DNA of 64,000 nucleotides from GCA-2718035 sp964435285 (lineage in GTDB: Bacteria; Bacteroidota; Bacteroidia; Flavobacteriales; TMED113). Where the stretch lies: positions 137,741 through 201,740 of the forward strand of contig CAYSYA010000002.1 of the NCBI GenBank assembly GCA_964435285.1, written 5' to 3'. The notes under the pieces are model-generated. The model searched no databases, had not been told where the DNA came from, and was given only the letters and a program-made list of their open reading frames with translations. The position numbers were made by a program, and so were the translations under genes. Positions 18,904-29,275 of this stretch are shown in pieces (the first letter of the stretch is position 1; each line of letters begins with the position of its first letter).

Positions 18904-20574
18904 ATGTTAAGAAAATTATCAATTAAAAATTTTGCAACTATTAATGAAATAGAAATTTTTTTTAACAGTGGTTTTTTAGTCCTTACAGGTCAAACTGGTG
19001 CTGGAAAATCAATTATTGTTGGTGCATTAAACTTAATTTCTGGAAAAAGAGCAGATTTTTCAAAATTTAATGATAAAACAAAAAAAATTATTATTGAGGC
19101 TGAATTTAATATATCTAGTTTAGATTTTACTAATTTCTTCAAATCTAATAATATTGATTATGAAGATAGTTTAATTGTTAGAAGAGAGATTTTGCCAAAT
19201 GGTAAATCTCGTTCATTTATTAATGATTGTTTGATTAGGCTAGAGGTTTTAAAATTTCTTTCAAGTAAAATTATTGATATACATTCACAACACGAGAATT
19301 TACTATTAAATGATGAGTTTTTTCAATTAAATTTTTTAGATAGTTTATTAACGTTAACTGACATAAGTTACTCCAATACATTAAAAGATTTTCAAAAAAA
19401 ATTTTTGGAAAATCAAGATTTATTTCAAAAAATTGAAAAATTTAAGTTAAATAGTAAATCTGAAAAAGAAAAGTTTGAAAAATTACAGTCCTCTATATTA
19501 GAACTTCAAAATGCTAATTTAAAAGTTGGTGAAAAAGAAGAAATTACGAAAGAGTATAATTTATTAAATAATATAGTTCAAATAAAAAATTCATTAAATG
19601 AAATTTTATTTTTTTTTCAAGAAGAAAATGGTGTAATTGCTAAAATGAATAAATCTTATTCGCAATTAAGTTCAATTTCAAAGTACAATGATAAATTAGC
19701 TAGTTTTAGTGAAAGACTCTCTTCAAGTCTTATTGATATAAAGGATTTAAATGAAGAAATTAATTTATTTCAAGATAGGTTGAGTGTTGATAAAAATAAA
19801 TTAGAGGAAATTGAAGGCAGAATAAATTTAATTAATTATCTGGAGGATAAATATTTTGTAAGTTCTGTTGAAGATTTATTGAAAAAATTAGAAGAATTAT
19901 CACATAGTTTTTCAAATTTAAATACTTCAAATAATAATTTAAATGACCTAGAGGAAAAATTTAATAAAAACAAAGAATGGTTATTAATTACTTCAAAATT
20001 ATTATCCCAATCTAGAAAAGATTTTGCTACAAAAATTCAATCAATAATAATTAAAGATTTAGAGCAATTGGGAATTAAAAATGCAAATCTTCAATTTTCG
20101 TTTAAAGAATTAGAAAATTTAAATTATTATGGTAAGGACTCTGTAAAATTACTTTTTTCTGCAAATAAAGGTCATGACTTAAAATCAATTGAAAAAGTTG
20201 CCTCCGGTGGAGAAATATCAAGATTAATGTTATGTATTAAAAAACATTTATATCTCACAAAAAAAATATCTACCATTGTATTTGATGAGATTGACTCAGG
20301 TGTTTCTGGACAAGTCGCAGAAAAATTAGGTTTTTTTATGAAAGAAATTGCAAATAAACAGCAAATCATTGCAATTACACATTTACCTCAAATTGCGTCT
20401 ATTGCAGATAATCATTATAAGGTTTTTAAAAACGAACTTGAAGATGAAAAAATAGGGACAAAAATTAACTTATTGGATAATAAAAATCGTGTTTTAGAGC
20501 TAGCAAGATTATTAAGTGGTAAAGAAATAACTAACGAAGCTATTGCAAATGCTAAAAAAATGTTAAATATTTGA
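18904..20574 (+). CDS. recN: DNA repair protein RecN
   Basis: 556 residues, typical for this SMC-like ATPase that acts in double-strand break repair. Walker A is GQTGAGKSIIVGAL near residue 30, with Gln in place of the usual Glu. Long coiled-coil arms span about 150-370. The ABC signature ASGGEISRLML and Walker B FDEIDSGVSG lie in the C-terminal lobe, followed by the His-loop stretch ITHLPQIA. The ATG follows the DUF4835 stop codon immediately, so the genes are translationally linked. Confidence 0.95.
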   Translation: MLRKLSIKNFATINEIEIFFNSGFLVLTGQTGAGKSIIVGALNLISGKRADFSKFNDKTKKIIIEAEFNISSLDFTNFFKSNNIDYEDSLIVRREILPNGKSRSFINDCLIRLEVLKFLSSKIIDIHSQHENLLLNDEFFQLNFLDSLLTLTDISYSNTLKDFQKKFLENQDLFQKIEKFKLNSKSEKEKFEKLQSSILELQNANLKVGEKEEITKEYNLLNNIVQIKNSLNEILFFFQEENGVIAKMNKSYSQLSSISKYNDKLASFSERLSSSLIDIKDLNEEINLFQDRLSVDKNKLEEIEGRINLINYLEDKYFVSSVEDLLKKLEELSHSFSNLNTSNNNLNDLEEKFNKNKEWLLITSKLLSQSRKDFATKIQSIIIKDLEQLGIKNANLQFSFKELENLNYYGKDSVKLLFSANKGHDLKSIEKVASGGEISRLMLCIKKHLYLTKKISTIVFDEIDSGVSGQVAEKLGFFMKEIANKQQIIAITHLPQIASIADNHYKVFKNELEDEKIGTKINLLDNKNRVLELARLLSGKEITNEAIANAKKMLNI

Positions 20575-20612
20575 AAAATAGATACTATAAATGATTATTT
20601 AATTTGTGACTT

Positions 20613-21425
20613 ATGAACAATTTATTAGAAGGGAAAAATGGAATTATATTTGGCGCTTTAGATGAAAAATCTATTGCATGGATGGTAGCTGAGGAATGTG
20701 TGGCAAATGGAGCAAAAATAGTTTTAACAAATGCGCCAACAGCTTTAAGGTTAGGGAGTATTAGTGAATTGGCAAAAAAATGTAATACAGAAGTAATTTC
20801 TGCTGATGCTACATCTTTAGAGGATTTAGAAAATTTATTAACTAAATCAATGGAGATTTTCAATGGAAAAATAGATTTTATATTACATTCTATTGGAATG
20901 TCTGTTAATGTTAGAAAAAAAAGACCTTATACTGATCTTAATTACGATTATTTAATGAAAGGTTTAGATGTTTCTGCAGTATCTTTTCATAAATTATTAC
21001 AGGTTTCAATGAAGTTAGATGCTGTGAATTCTTGGGGCTCTATCTTAGCTTTGTCTTATATAGCAGCTCAAAGAACTTTTCCTAGTTACAATGATATGGC
21101 TGAAAACAAAGCTTTTTTAGAATCTATTGCTAGAAGTTTTGGTTATCATTATGGTACTAGGAAAAAAGTTCGAATTAATACCATTTCTCAATCACCAACA
21201 ATGACAACGGCTGGTAGTGGGGTAGAGGGTTTTGATACTTTTTTTAAATATTCTGAAAAAATGTCTCCTTTAGGTAATGCAAGTGCATTAGATTGTGCTA
21301 AGTTTTGTGTAATGTTATTTTCTGATTATACTAGAATGGTAACTATGCAAAACTTATATCATGATGGTGGATTTTCAAATACGGGTATTAGTGATGAAAT
21401 TATAGAAAAATTAAATTTAGATTAG
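20613..21425 (+). CDS. fabI: Enoyl-[acyl-carrier-protein] reductase (NADH)
   Basis: 270 residues of the SDR fold. FabI reduces enoyl-ACP in the last step of each fatty-acid elongation cycle. The catalytic layout Tyr149, Tyr159 and Lys166 (SYIAAQR, then YNDMAENK) equals E. coli Tyr146/Tyr156/Lys163 shifted by three. The cofactor motif GALDEKSIAW is a variant of the usual G-x5-SIAW. It closes the bamD-recN gene run after a 38 bp gap and overlaps the convergent clpC by 4 bp. Confidence 0.94.
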   Translation: MNNLLEGKNGIIFGALDEKSIAWMVAEECVANGAKIVLTNAPTALRLGSISELAKKCNTEVISADATSLEDLENLLTKSMEIFNGKIDFILHSIGMSVNVRKKRPYTDLNYDYLMKGLDVSAVSFHKLLQVSMKLDAVNSWGSILALSYIAAQRTFPSYNDMAENKAFLESIARSFGYHYGTRKKVRINTISQSPTMTTAGSGVEGFDTFFKYSEKMSPLGNASALDCAKFCVMLFSDYTRMVTMQNLYHDGGFSNTGISDEIIEKLNLD

Positions 21426-23932
21426 TTTTTTATAGTCAATGATATCAAGTCTTCTTTTTCGTTATAGTCTATTTTTATTTTATCACCTTCTTTAACTTTA
21501 CCCAGAATTATTTCTTCAGCGAATGGATCTTCAATATATTTTTGAATAGCTCTTTTTAAAGGTCTAGCTCCAAAATTTTCATCAAATCCTTTTTTTGCAA
21601 TATAGTTTTTTGCTTTTTTGCTTAGTTGTAATTCATATTTAAGAATTTTAATTCTTTTTTTGAGTTTTTCTATTTCAATATCAATAATTACATCAATATT
21701 TTCTTTTGATAAATTATTAAATAATAATACATCATCTAGTCTGTTTAAAAATTCTGGAGCAAAGGTCTTTTTTAAAGAATTATTTAAAACACTTTTTGTA
21801 TGTTCATCTAAATTTTCTTTTTTTGAGTTAGTACTAAATCCGATTCCAGCACCAAATTCTTTTAATTTTCTAGTTCCTACGTTTGATGTCATGATTATAA
21901 CAGTGTTTTTAAAATCTATTTTTCGACCTAAACTATCAGTCATTTCGCCATCATCCATAGCTTGAAGGAGTAAATTAAATACATCAGGATGAGCTTTTTC
22001 AATTTCATCAAGTAAAATTATGGAATAGGGTTTTCTTCTAACTTTTTCTGTTAATTGTCCTCCCTCTTCATATCCTACGTAACCAGGAGGGGCTCCAACT
22101 AATCTTGAGACAGCAAATTTTTCCATATATTCGCTCATATCAACTCTAATTAATGCATTTTCAGAATCAAATAAATATTTTGCTAGTTCTTTTGCTAATT
22201 GTGTTTTTCCAACACCAGTTGGTCCTAGAAATATGAATGAGCCAATGGGTTTATTTGGGTCTTTTAAACCTGCTCTATTTCTTTGAATAGCTTTTACAAT
22301 TTTTTCAACTGCTTCATTTTGACCAATGATACTCTTTTTTAGGTCATTAGTCATTGTTGATAATTTTGCACTTTCACTTTTTGCAATTCTCTGAACAGGA
22401 ATTCCAGTTATCATTGAAACTACTTCAGCTACATTGCTCTCAGAAACTAATTCTTTTTCTAATTTGATTTTTTCTTCCCATTTAATTTGTTCCTCAATTA
22501 ATTTTGATTCTGTTTGTTTTTCAGTATCTCTTAATTTTGCAGCTTCTTCATATTTTTGTTTTTTTACAACATCTTTTTTTTGTTGTTGTATTTTTTCTAA
22601 TTGCTTTTCTAATTTGGTAACTGTTTCTGGTACATTAATATTTGTTATGTGTACTCTTGATCCAGCTTCATCAAGCGCATCAATTGCTTTGTCAGGAAGA
22701 TATCTGTCAGTTATATATCTAGTTGTTAAATTAACACAAGCATTTATTGCTTCATCAGTGTATAAAACGTTATGATGTTCCTCATACTTCTCTTTAATAT
22801 TTTTCAATATTTCAATAGTTTCTTCAGGTGTTGTTGGGTCGACAATAACTTTTTGGAATCTTCGTTCTAATGCACCATCTTTCTCAATGAATTGTCTGTA
22901 CTCGTCTAAAGTAGTTGCTCCGATACATTGAATTTCTCCTTTTGCAAGAGCTGGTTTAAACATGTTTGATGCATCTAATGACCCTGTAGCTCCTCCTGCT
23001 CCGACAATTGTATGAATTTCGTCAATGAAAAGGATGATGTTTGGATTTTTTTCTAACTCGTTCATTATTCCCTTCATTCTTTCTTCAAATTGCCCTCTAT
23101 ATTTAGTTCCAGCGACAAGAGAAGGTAAGTCAAGGGTAAGAATTTTTTTATTGAATAAGACTCTAGAAACTTGTTTTTTTACAATTCTTATCGCTAGTCC
23201 TTCAGCAATTGCAGATTTTCCAACTCCAGGTTCACCTATTAGTAGAGGATTATTTTTTTTTCTTCTTGATAAAATTTGTGACACTCTTTCAATTTCCTCT
23301 TTTCTTCCAATTACAGGGTCTAACTTTCCTTCCTCAGCATATCTGGTTATATCTCTGCTAAAATTATCTAAAATTGGAGTAGAGGACTTAGATTTAGATT
23401 TTTGCTTACTAACCCAACTTTTTGATTCTCTTTCATGACTATCATCTTCACTCAAAGAACCTTTAAATGAATTCTCGTCCTGTTTTTCTTTTTTAAAAAG
23501 GTAGTTACTGTATTCATTTTTCACACTTTCATAAGTTATGTCAAATTCATTTAATAGCTTTGTTAATGGGTCATCAAAATTTCTAAGTACACATAATAAA
23601 AGGTGGGGAGTTCCAATTATGTTACTCTCAAATTTTCTAGCTTCTAAAAAAGTAGTTTTTAAAGCTTTTTCTGCCTGTTTAGTTAATGGGAGTTGTTTTT
23701 TTGATATAGCTTGCTCTATGTTATTTTTTTGACCAAAATCTTCGATTTTTTCTCTCAGAATATTTATTTCAATTTTTAAATTTGAGAGAATATCTATAGC
23801 GCCTCCCTCTCCCTCTCTGATTATTCCTAATAATAGATGTTCGGTTCCAATAAATGCGTGTCCAAGCCTTAGGGCTTCTTCTCGACTATAACTTATTACT
23901 TCCTTTATTCTATTAGAAAAACTTTGTTCCAT
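21422..23932 (-). CDS. clpC: ClpC-type AAA+ unfoldase
   Basis: 836 residues: a double Clp-N domain (1-145), AAA-1 with Walker A GEPGVGKSAIAEG and Walker B ILFIDEIHT, a middle domain with a UVR-like stretch (KKQKYEEAAKLRD), and AAA-2 with GPTGVGKTQLAKE followed by a ClpB-D2-small C-terminal domain. ClpC unfolds proteins for the ClpP protease, and no clpP is in this window. The ATG is well supported by the canonical start of the N-domain. A TATATTTG box lies 22 bp upstream. Confidence 0.95.
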   Translation of the reverse strand: MEQSFSNRIKEVISYSREEALRLGHAFIGTEHLLLGIIREGEGGAIDILSNLKIEINILREKIEDFGQKNNIEQAISKKQLPLTKQAEKALKTTFLEARKFESNIIGTPHLLLCVLRNFDDPLTKLLNEFDITYESVKNEYSNYLFKKEKQDENSFKGSLSEDDSHERESKSWVSKQKSKSKSSTPILDNFSRDITRYAEEGKLDPVIGRKEEIERVSQILSRRKKNNPLLIGEPGVGKSAIAEGLAIRIVKKQVSRVLFNKKILTLDLPSLVAGTKYRGQFEERMKGIMNELEKNPNIILFIDEIHTIVGAGGATGSLDASNMFKPALAKGEIQCIGATTLDEYRQFIEKDGALERRFQKVIVDPTTPEETIEILKNIKEKYEEHHNVLYTDEAINACVNLTTRYITDRYLPDKAIDALDEAGSRVHITNINVPETVTKLEKQLEKIQQQKKDVVKKQKYEEAAKLRDTEKQTESKLIEEQIKWEEKIKLEKELVSESNVAEVVSMITGIPVQRIAKSESAKLSTMTNDLKKSIIGQNEAVEKIVKAIQRNRAGLKDPNKPIGSFIFLGPTGVGKTQLAKELAKYLFDSENALIRVDMSEYMEKFAVSRLVGAPPGYVGYEEGGQLTEKVRRKPYSIILLDEIEKAHPDVFNLLLQAMDDGEMTDSLGRKIDFKNTVIIMTSNVGTRKLKEFGAGIGFSTNSKKENLDEHTKSVLNNSLKKTFAPEFLNRLDDVLLFNNLSKENIDVIIDIEIEKLKKRIKILKYELQLSKKAKNYIAKKGFDENFGARPLKRAIQKYIEDPFAEEIILGKVKEGDKIKIDYNEKEDLISLTIKN

Positions 23933-23954
23933 TTTTTTAAAAAAAATATACTAT

Positions 23955-23962
23955 CAAATATA
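23955..23962 (-). promoter_or_regulatory. Candidate -7 box (TATATTTG) for clpC
   Basis: The minus strand reads TATATTTG, an exact TAnnTTTG match. A TTTG (plus-strand 23985-23988) lies 22 bases further upstream, close to the 19-21 base spacing of Bacteroidota primary-sigma promoters. The box ends 22 bases before the clpC ATG. Confidence 0.5.
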
Positions 23963-24102
23963 ATGACTTTTGTTGTTAAAAAATCAAAAGATGAAATTTT
24001 TAATAAATTGTTATTAAAAACATTAGATTTTAATACAAAAAATTGATATATATGCCTTATATTGTCGCATTGAATTATAAGAAAATATCAAAGTAAAACT
24101 TT

Positions 24103-26736
24103 ATGGATAATCAAGATTTAAACGAAGAACAAGAAAACCAAAGAATTATTCCAATTAACATAGTTAATGAAATGGAGTCCGCATATATTGACTACTCCAT
24201 GAGCGTTATTGTTTCTAGAGCTTTACCTGATGTAAGAGATGGATTAAAGCCTGTACATAGAAGAATTTTATACGGCATGCATGAATTGGGCCTAATGTCT
24301 AATAGAGCACACAAAAAATCTGCAAGAGTTGTTGGTGAAGTTCTTGGAAAGTATCACCCTCACGGTGATTCCTCTGTTTATGATGCTATGGTAAGGATGG
24401 CACAAGAATGGTCTTTAAGGTATCAAATGGTTGACGGTCAGGGTAATTTTGGTTCAATTGATGGAGATAGTCCTGCTGCAATGAGATATACTGAAGCTCG
24501 TTTGAGAAAAATGGCTGAAGAAATGCTATCAGATATTGAAAAAGATACTGTGGATTTTCAATTGAATTTTGATGATACATTAAAGGAACCCACTGTTTTA
24601 CCCACTAGAATTCCTTCAATTTTAGTTAATGGAGCTAGTGGAATTGCGGTTGGTATGGCTACAAATATGGCTCCTCATAATTTAACTGAAGTTTTAGATG
24701 GTATAATTAAATATATAGAAAGTAAAGGTGAAATAGAATTATCTGACTTAATGAACTACATTAAAGCACCAGATTTTCCCACTGGAGGAATTATATATGG
24801 TTATGAAGGAGTTAAACAGGCTTACGAAACTGGAAAAGGAAGAGTTGTTCTTAGATCCAAAACTCATTTTGAGGAATTAAAAAATAACAGAGAAGCTATT
24901 GTTGTAACTGAAATTCCATATCAAGTTAATAAATCAGAGATGATAAAAAAAACAGCTGATTTGATTAACCAAAAAAAATTAGAAGGTATTTCTGATATAA
25001 GAGATGAGTCAGATAGAAGAGGTATGAGAATTGTTTATGTTTTAAAAAGAGATGCAATTCCTAATATAGTTTTAAATAAACTTTTCAAGTACACTCAACT
25101 CCAGTCTTCTTTCAGTATCAATAATATTGCTCTTGTTAAAGGAAGACCTAAATTACTTAATCTTAAGCAAATTATTCAACTTTTTGTTGCTCACAGACAT
25201 GAAGTTTTGATTAGAAAAACAAAATTTGATTTAAAACAAGCAGAAAAACGTGCGCATATTCTTAAGGGTCTTTTAGTTGCTTTGGATAATCTTGATGATA
25301 TTATTTCCTTGATTAAAAAATCACAAACTCCTGAAGAAGCTAGAAATGGTTTAATAAATAACTATAATTTAACTGAGATTCAGGCAAAGGCGATTCTAGA
25401 TTTACGATTACAAAAGTTAACTGGTTTAGAGAGAGATAAAATTAAATTGGAACACCAGCAATTAATGGAAAAAATTAAAAATCTTAATGAGATTCTTAAC
25501 AACGAGGACTTAAGATTAAGTATTTTGATAGAAGACTTTAAGGACGTTAAAGAAAAATTTGGTGATGAAAGAAGAACTCAAATCGAATATTCTAGTGCAG
25601 ACTTGAGTATTGAAGATATGATTCCAAATGAAAAAGTTGTTATTACAATTTCTCATTTAGGTTATATTAAGAGAACACCTTTATCTGAGTATAGACAACA
25701 AAATAGAGGGGGTGTGGGGCACAGAGGAGCATCTTCTAGAGATGAAGATTTTTTAGAACATATTTTTATAGCAACTAATCATAATTATATGTTGTTTTTT
25801 TCTCAGAATGGAAAATGTTTTTGGTTAAAAGTTTATGAGATACCTGAAGGTTCAAAGACGGCAAAGGGTCGTGCTATTCAAAATTTAATTAATATACCTT
25901 CTGAAGATAAAATTATGGCTTTCATTAATGTTGATAACTTAAAAGATGAAAACTATATAAATTCAAATTACATTCTAATGTGCACAAAAAAAGGGGTAAT
26001 TAAAAAAACCTCTCTTGAATCATATTCAAGACCACGCCAAAATGGAATAAAAGCAATTAATATTAGAGAAGACGATCAATTATTAGAAGCTAAACTTACC
26101 AATGGTTCGATGGATATAATGATGGCTCTAAAATCTGGTAAGTGTATTAGGTTTAATGAGGAAAAAGCTCGTTCTATGGGTAGAGGGAGTACCGGAGTTA
26201 GGGGAATAAGACTTGCTAACGAAAAAGATCAAGTAATTGGAATGATATGTGTTGATGATGTTGAAACTGAAGTATTAGTTGTTTCTGAAAATGGATATGG
26301 AAAACGTTCAAAAGTAAATGATTACAGAACCACTAACAGAGGGGGTAAGGGTGTGAAAACAATAAATATAACAGATAAAACAGGGAATCTAATTGCTATC
26401 AAAAATGTTAAAGATGGGGATGATTTGATGATAATTAACAAATCAGGTATTACAATTAGAATGTCAGTTGATGATATGCGTATTATGGGTAGAGCAACTC
26501 AAGGAGTTAGATTAATTAATTTAAAAAATGATGATATAATTGCTGCTGTTGCTAAAGTTGAAATTTCTGATGAAGAGAAAGAAGAGAGTTTAGAACAAAA
26601 TCAAGATAATTTAAATAATCCTGTAACAGATTCAGATAAAACAAATGATGAAAATAATTTATCTTTAGAGAATTCAAATAATACTTCAGAAATTTCAGAT
26701 AATAACACAGAGGGTTTAGATGAAATTAATGAGTAA
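24103..26736 (+). CDS. gyrA: DNA gyrase subunit A
   Basis: 877 residues. The breakage-reunion domain has the active-site Tyr129 in RYTEARL, and the quinolone region reads HGDSSVYDAMV, with Ser and Asp at the two classic resistance positions (a susceptible-type pattern). The C-terminal beta-pinwheel contains the GyrA-box-like QNRGGVG, which favours gyrase over ParC. The last 50 residues are an acidic Asn/Ser-rich tail. It diverges from clpC across 170 bp, and the TPR gene follows after 28 bp. Confidence 0.95.
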   Translation: MDNQDLNEEQENQRIIPINIVNEMESAYIDYSMSVIVSRALPDVRDGLKPVHRRILYGMHELGLMSNRAHKKSARVVGEVLGKYHPHGDSSVYDAMVRMAQEWSLRYQMVDGQGNFGSIDGDSPAAMRYTEARLRKMAEEMLSDIEKDTVDFQLNFDDTLKEPTVLPTRIPSILVNGASGIAVGMATNMAPHNLTEVLDGIIKYIESKGEIELSDLMNYIKAPDFPTGGIIYGYEGVKQAYETGKGRVVLRSKTHFEELKNNREAIVVTEIPYQVNKSEMIKKTADLINQKKLEGISDIRDESDRRGMRIVYVLKRDAIPNIVLNKLFKYTQLQSSFSINNIALVKGRPKLLNLKQIIQLFVAHRHEVLIRKTKFDLKQAEKRAHILKGLLVALDNLDDIISLIKKSQTPEEARNGLINNYNLTEIQAKAILDLRLQKLTGLERDKIKLEHQQLMEKIKNLNEILNNEDLRLSILIEDFKDVKEKFGDERRTQIEYSSADLSIEDMIPNEKVVITISHLGYIKRTPLSEYRQQNRGGVGHRGASSRDEDFLEHIFIATNHNYMLFFSQNGKCFWLKVYEIPEGSKTAKGRAIQNLINIPSEDKIMAFINVDNLKDENYINSNYILMCTKKGVIKKTSLESYSRPRQNGIKAINIREDDQLLEAKLTNGSMDIMMALKSGKCIRFNEEKARSMGRGSTGVRGIRLANEKDQVIGMICVDDVETEVLVVSENGYGKRSKVNDYRTTNRGGKGVKTINITDKTGNLIAIKNVKDGDDLMIINKSGITIRMSVDDMRIMGRATQGVRLINLKNDDIIAAVAKVEISDEEKEESLEQNQDNLNNPVTDSDKTNDENNLSLENSNNTSEISDNNTEGLDEINE

Positions 26737-26764
26737 CTAGTACTAAGAAATTAAATTTATAATT

Positions 26765-27943
26765 ATGAGACTTACTATTTTATTTTTTTTATTTTTTTCA
26801 ATTATAAATGCACAAAAATCTGACTTAACCAGTTCAATTTTAGCATTTCAAAAGAAAGATACTTTAGCTGCTAAGGAATTAATTGACAATGCATATAATA
26901 AATTTATGGAAAAAGGAATGGAATCATTTAAACCAAAACTGATTTCAAAATTTTGGCATTACAGAGGACAAATATATTTAGCTTTGGGTGACTTAGATAA
27001 ATCTGTTGAATCCTTTAAATCTGATATTGAATTAAATGCAAAAGGAGGTCTTCAAAAAAAATCTGTTAATGCTTTAAATTTATGCGCAGTAAAGTGTTTA
27101 AATCTTGCTGACGAAAATTACAAAAAAGCTTTAGAACTTTTTGAAACTGACAAGATCTTAGCAAAAGAAAATTTATTTAATTCAGCCAACTTATTTTTAA
27201 AAACTTATAATATCAGAAATAATCAATCAATTGGAGTTGTAGATACAGCCTCATTATTTAACTCATGTCTTTTATTTTCTGATGTTGGGACACCTGATGC
27301 TGACGTTTTAGCATTAGAGCAAGCTAGAAAATTAGTTGAATTAAATCCAAAAGATGAAAAGTTTCAAATTCGATTGTTAGTTTGTTTAGAAAAAAATGGT
27401 GATAATGATTTGCTACTTTCTGCTATTAACTCTGCTAGAACTAACATTCCTAATTCCCAAGATATAATTAACAGAGAGGTTAATTTTTATATATCCATTG
27501 ATGATAAAGAAGGATTAAAAAATAGCTTATACAGTGCATTAGAATCTGATTCTAATAACCCAACTCTTCATTTTGCTCTTGGGACAGCATTACAGTCACT
27601 AAAAGATAATGAAGGTGCTAAAAATTCATATACACAAGCTATTCAATTAAATCCAAATTATTTTGACGCGCATAATAATCTAGCTAGTATGTATTTAGAT
27701 GAAACCACTTCTTTAATAACAAAAATGAATAATCTTGGTTCTAGCTCAAGCGATCAAAAAAAATATAATAATTACAAAAAACGAAGAAACAATCTATACA
27801 ATGAAAGTATTCCTCATTTAGAAAAATGTGTAGAAATTCAGCCTGATAACGTTATGATTCTCAATGTTTTAAAAGAAATATATTATAAGGTAGGAGATGT
27901 TAAAAACATGAGAAGGGTTAAGTCCTTAATAGAATCACTCTAA
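26765..27943 (+). CDS. Exported tetratricopeptide-repeat protein
   Basis: 392 residues with a signal peptide (MRLTILFFLFFSIINAQ, 1-17). TPR-like helix pairs recur through the chain, for example at about 65-100 (FWHYRGQIYLALGDLDKSVE) and 265-305 (ALGTALQSLKDNEGAKNSY, then LNPNYFDAHNNLASMY). This indicates a periplasmic scaffold for protein-protein contacts; no partner can be named. It lies 28 bp after gyrA and 6 bp before the Rieske gene. Confidence 0.8.
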   Translation: MRLTILFFLFFSIINAQKSDLTSSILAFQKKDTLAAKELIDNAYNKFMEKGMESFKPKLISKFWHYRGQIYLALGDLDKSVESFKSDIELNAKGGLQKKSVNALNLCAVKCLNLADENYKKALELFETDKILAKENLFNSANLFLKTYNIRNNQSIGVVDTASLFNSCLLFSDVGTPDADVLALEQARKLVELNPKDEKFQIRLLVCLEKNGDNDLLLSAINSARTNIPNSQDIINREVNFYISIDDKEGLKNSLYSALESDSNNPTLHFALGTALQSLKDNEGAKNSYTQAIQLNPNYFDAHNNLASMYLDETTSLITKMNNLGSSSSDQKKYNNYKKRRNNLYNESIPHLEKCVEIQPDNVMILNVLKEIYYKVGDVKNMRRVKSLIESL

Positions 27944-27949
27944 TTTTAC

Positions 27950-29020
27950 GTGCTAGTAAACAAAAAAATAGAGAAATCAAGTACTATACATAGTAAATTT
28001 TATACGTCAGATTTAGTTTTTTCTGAATCAAAAAAAATTTTTGAAAATACTTGGCAGTTTGTTACTCACGAATCTAATCTTGTTGAGAAAAATGCCTTTC
28101 CTTTTAGTTATCTAGATGAATTTATTGATGAACCTTTAGTTATTATTAAAAATAAAGATGGTATAGTTAATTGTTTTTCTAATGTTTGTACACACAGAGG
28201 TAATATTTTAGTTGATAAACACTCTGTTATTTCAAATAGTGTATGCTGTCGATATCATGGAAGAAAGTTTGATTCATCAGGTAAATGTATTTTTATGCCA
28301 AAGTTTGAAAATGTTGTTGGTTTCCCCTCCAAAAAAGATGATTTAACAAATATTTCTGTATCAAATTGGCGTCAGTTTATTTTTTGTTCCTTTGGAAATA
28401 AATATAAAATTGAACATTTTTTTGGAGAATTGGAAAATAGAATTGGTTGGATGCCAATTGAAGATTTTATATTTACCCCTGAACTATCAAAAGATTATGA
28501 AGTTAAGGCAAATTGGGCTTTGTATTGTGATAATTATTTAGAAGGTTTTCATATTCCTTTTGTACACCATGATTTAGCTAAGAAGTTTGAATACGATGAA
28601 TATTCTGTTGAGTTATTTCCGTATTCTAATTTGCAACTTGGAATTGGAAAAGATGGACAAGATTGTTTCAATTTACCTAAGTCATCAGTAGATTACGGAA
28701 AAAATATTATAGCTTATTACTTTTGGGTTTTTCCAAACATGATGTTTAATTTTTATCCTTGGGGTCTGTCAATAAATATAGTCAAGCCAGTTTCTAAAGA
28801 TTTAACAAAAATTGAATTTCGATCATTTGTTTGGGATGAAACAAAGCTAAAAAGAGGTGCTGGATCAGACTTAGATAAAGTAGAGAAAGAAGATGAAGAA
28901 ATAGTAGAGTCTGTTCAAAGAGGTGTGAATTCAAGATTTTATGATAGGGGAAGATTTTCACCAACTATGGAAACAGGGGTTCATCATTTTCATTCACTTT
29001 TAAGTAAGTTCATGAAATAA
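27950..29020 (+). CDS. Rieske-type ring-hydroxylating oxygenase alpha subunit
   Basis: 356 residues starting at GTG, 6 bp after the TPR gene. The Rieske [2Fe-2S] site is Cys80-x-His82 with Cys100-x2-His103. The mononuclear iron site is DNYLEGFHIPFVHH with His201 and His206, and an acidic stretch near 310 can supply the third ligand. The family couples NADH oxidation to hydroxylation or N-demethylation. The overall pattern resembles choline/carnitine-type and aromatic dioxygenases, so the substrate stays open. No dedicated reductase or ferredoxin gene is adjacent. Confidence 0.86.
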   Translation: MLVNKKIEKSSTIHSKFYTSDLVFSESKKIFENTWQFVTHESNLVEKNAFPFSYLDEFIDEPLVIIKNKDGIVNCFSNVCTHRGNILVDKHSVISNSVCCRYHGRKFDSSGKCIFMPKFENVVGFPSKKDDLTNISVSNWRQFIFCSFGNKYKIEHFFGELENRIGWMPIEDFIFTPELSKDYEVKANWALYCDNYLEGFHIPFVHHDLAKKFEYDEYSVELFPYSNLQLGIGKDGQDCFNLPKSSVDYGKNIIAYYFWVFPNMMFNFYPWGLSINIVKPVSKDLTKIEFRSFVWDETKLKRGAGSDLDKVEKEDEEIVESVQRGVNSRFYDRGRFSPTMETGVHHFHSLLSKFMK

Positions 29021-29275
29021 AAATTAAAGTTAAAATTTGACTTATAAATTAAGATTATTAACCACTCTCTTCTCTCTGTTCTGATTTCTTAAATTATTGA
29101 TAAATAAATTTTTATAAATTGTATAAAATTCAAGAAAACTTTAACATGATTTATAACATGTTTAGTATAGTTATTTATATTATTTATCTTTAGATTAATT
29201 ATCATATGATAAATTATAGAATTTCATAATTTTTTAAATTTACATATACACATTCTTTAAAAAACTTAAAATGTC
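29021..29275. other. Longest intergenic gap, with two palindromes
   Basis: 255 bp without a gene. It holds an inverted repeat ACATG-N8-CATGT (29144-29161) and a perfect 14 bp palindrome TTATCATATGATAA (29199-29212), both upstream of the Kazal-domain gene. No exact TAnnTTTG box is seen just before that gene and no terminator hairpin after the Rieske gene. The palindromes could be operators, but AT-rich DNA produces such patterns easily. Confidence 0.4.

Noticed and set aside
20585..20863. Minus-strand ORF covering the recN-fabI junction
   Set aside because: Most of it is antisense to the fabI cofactor domain; there is no recognisable product.
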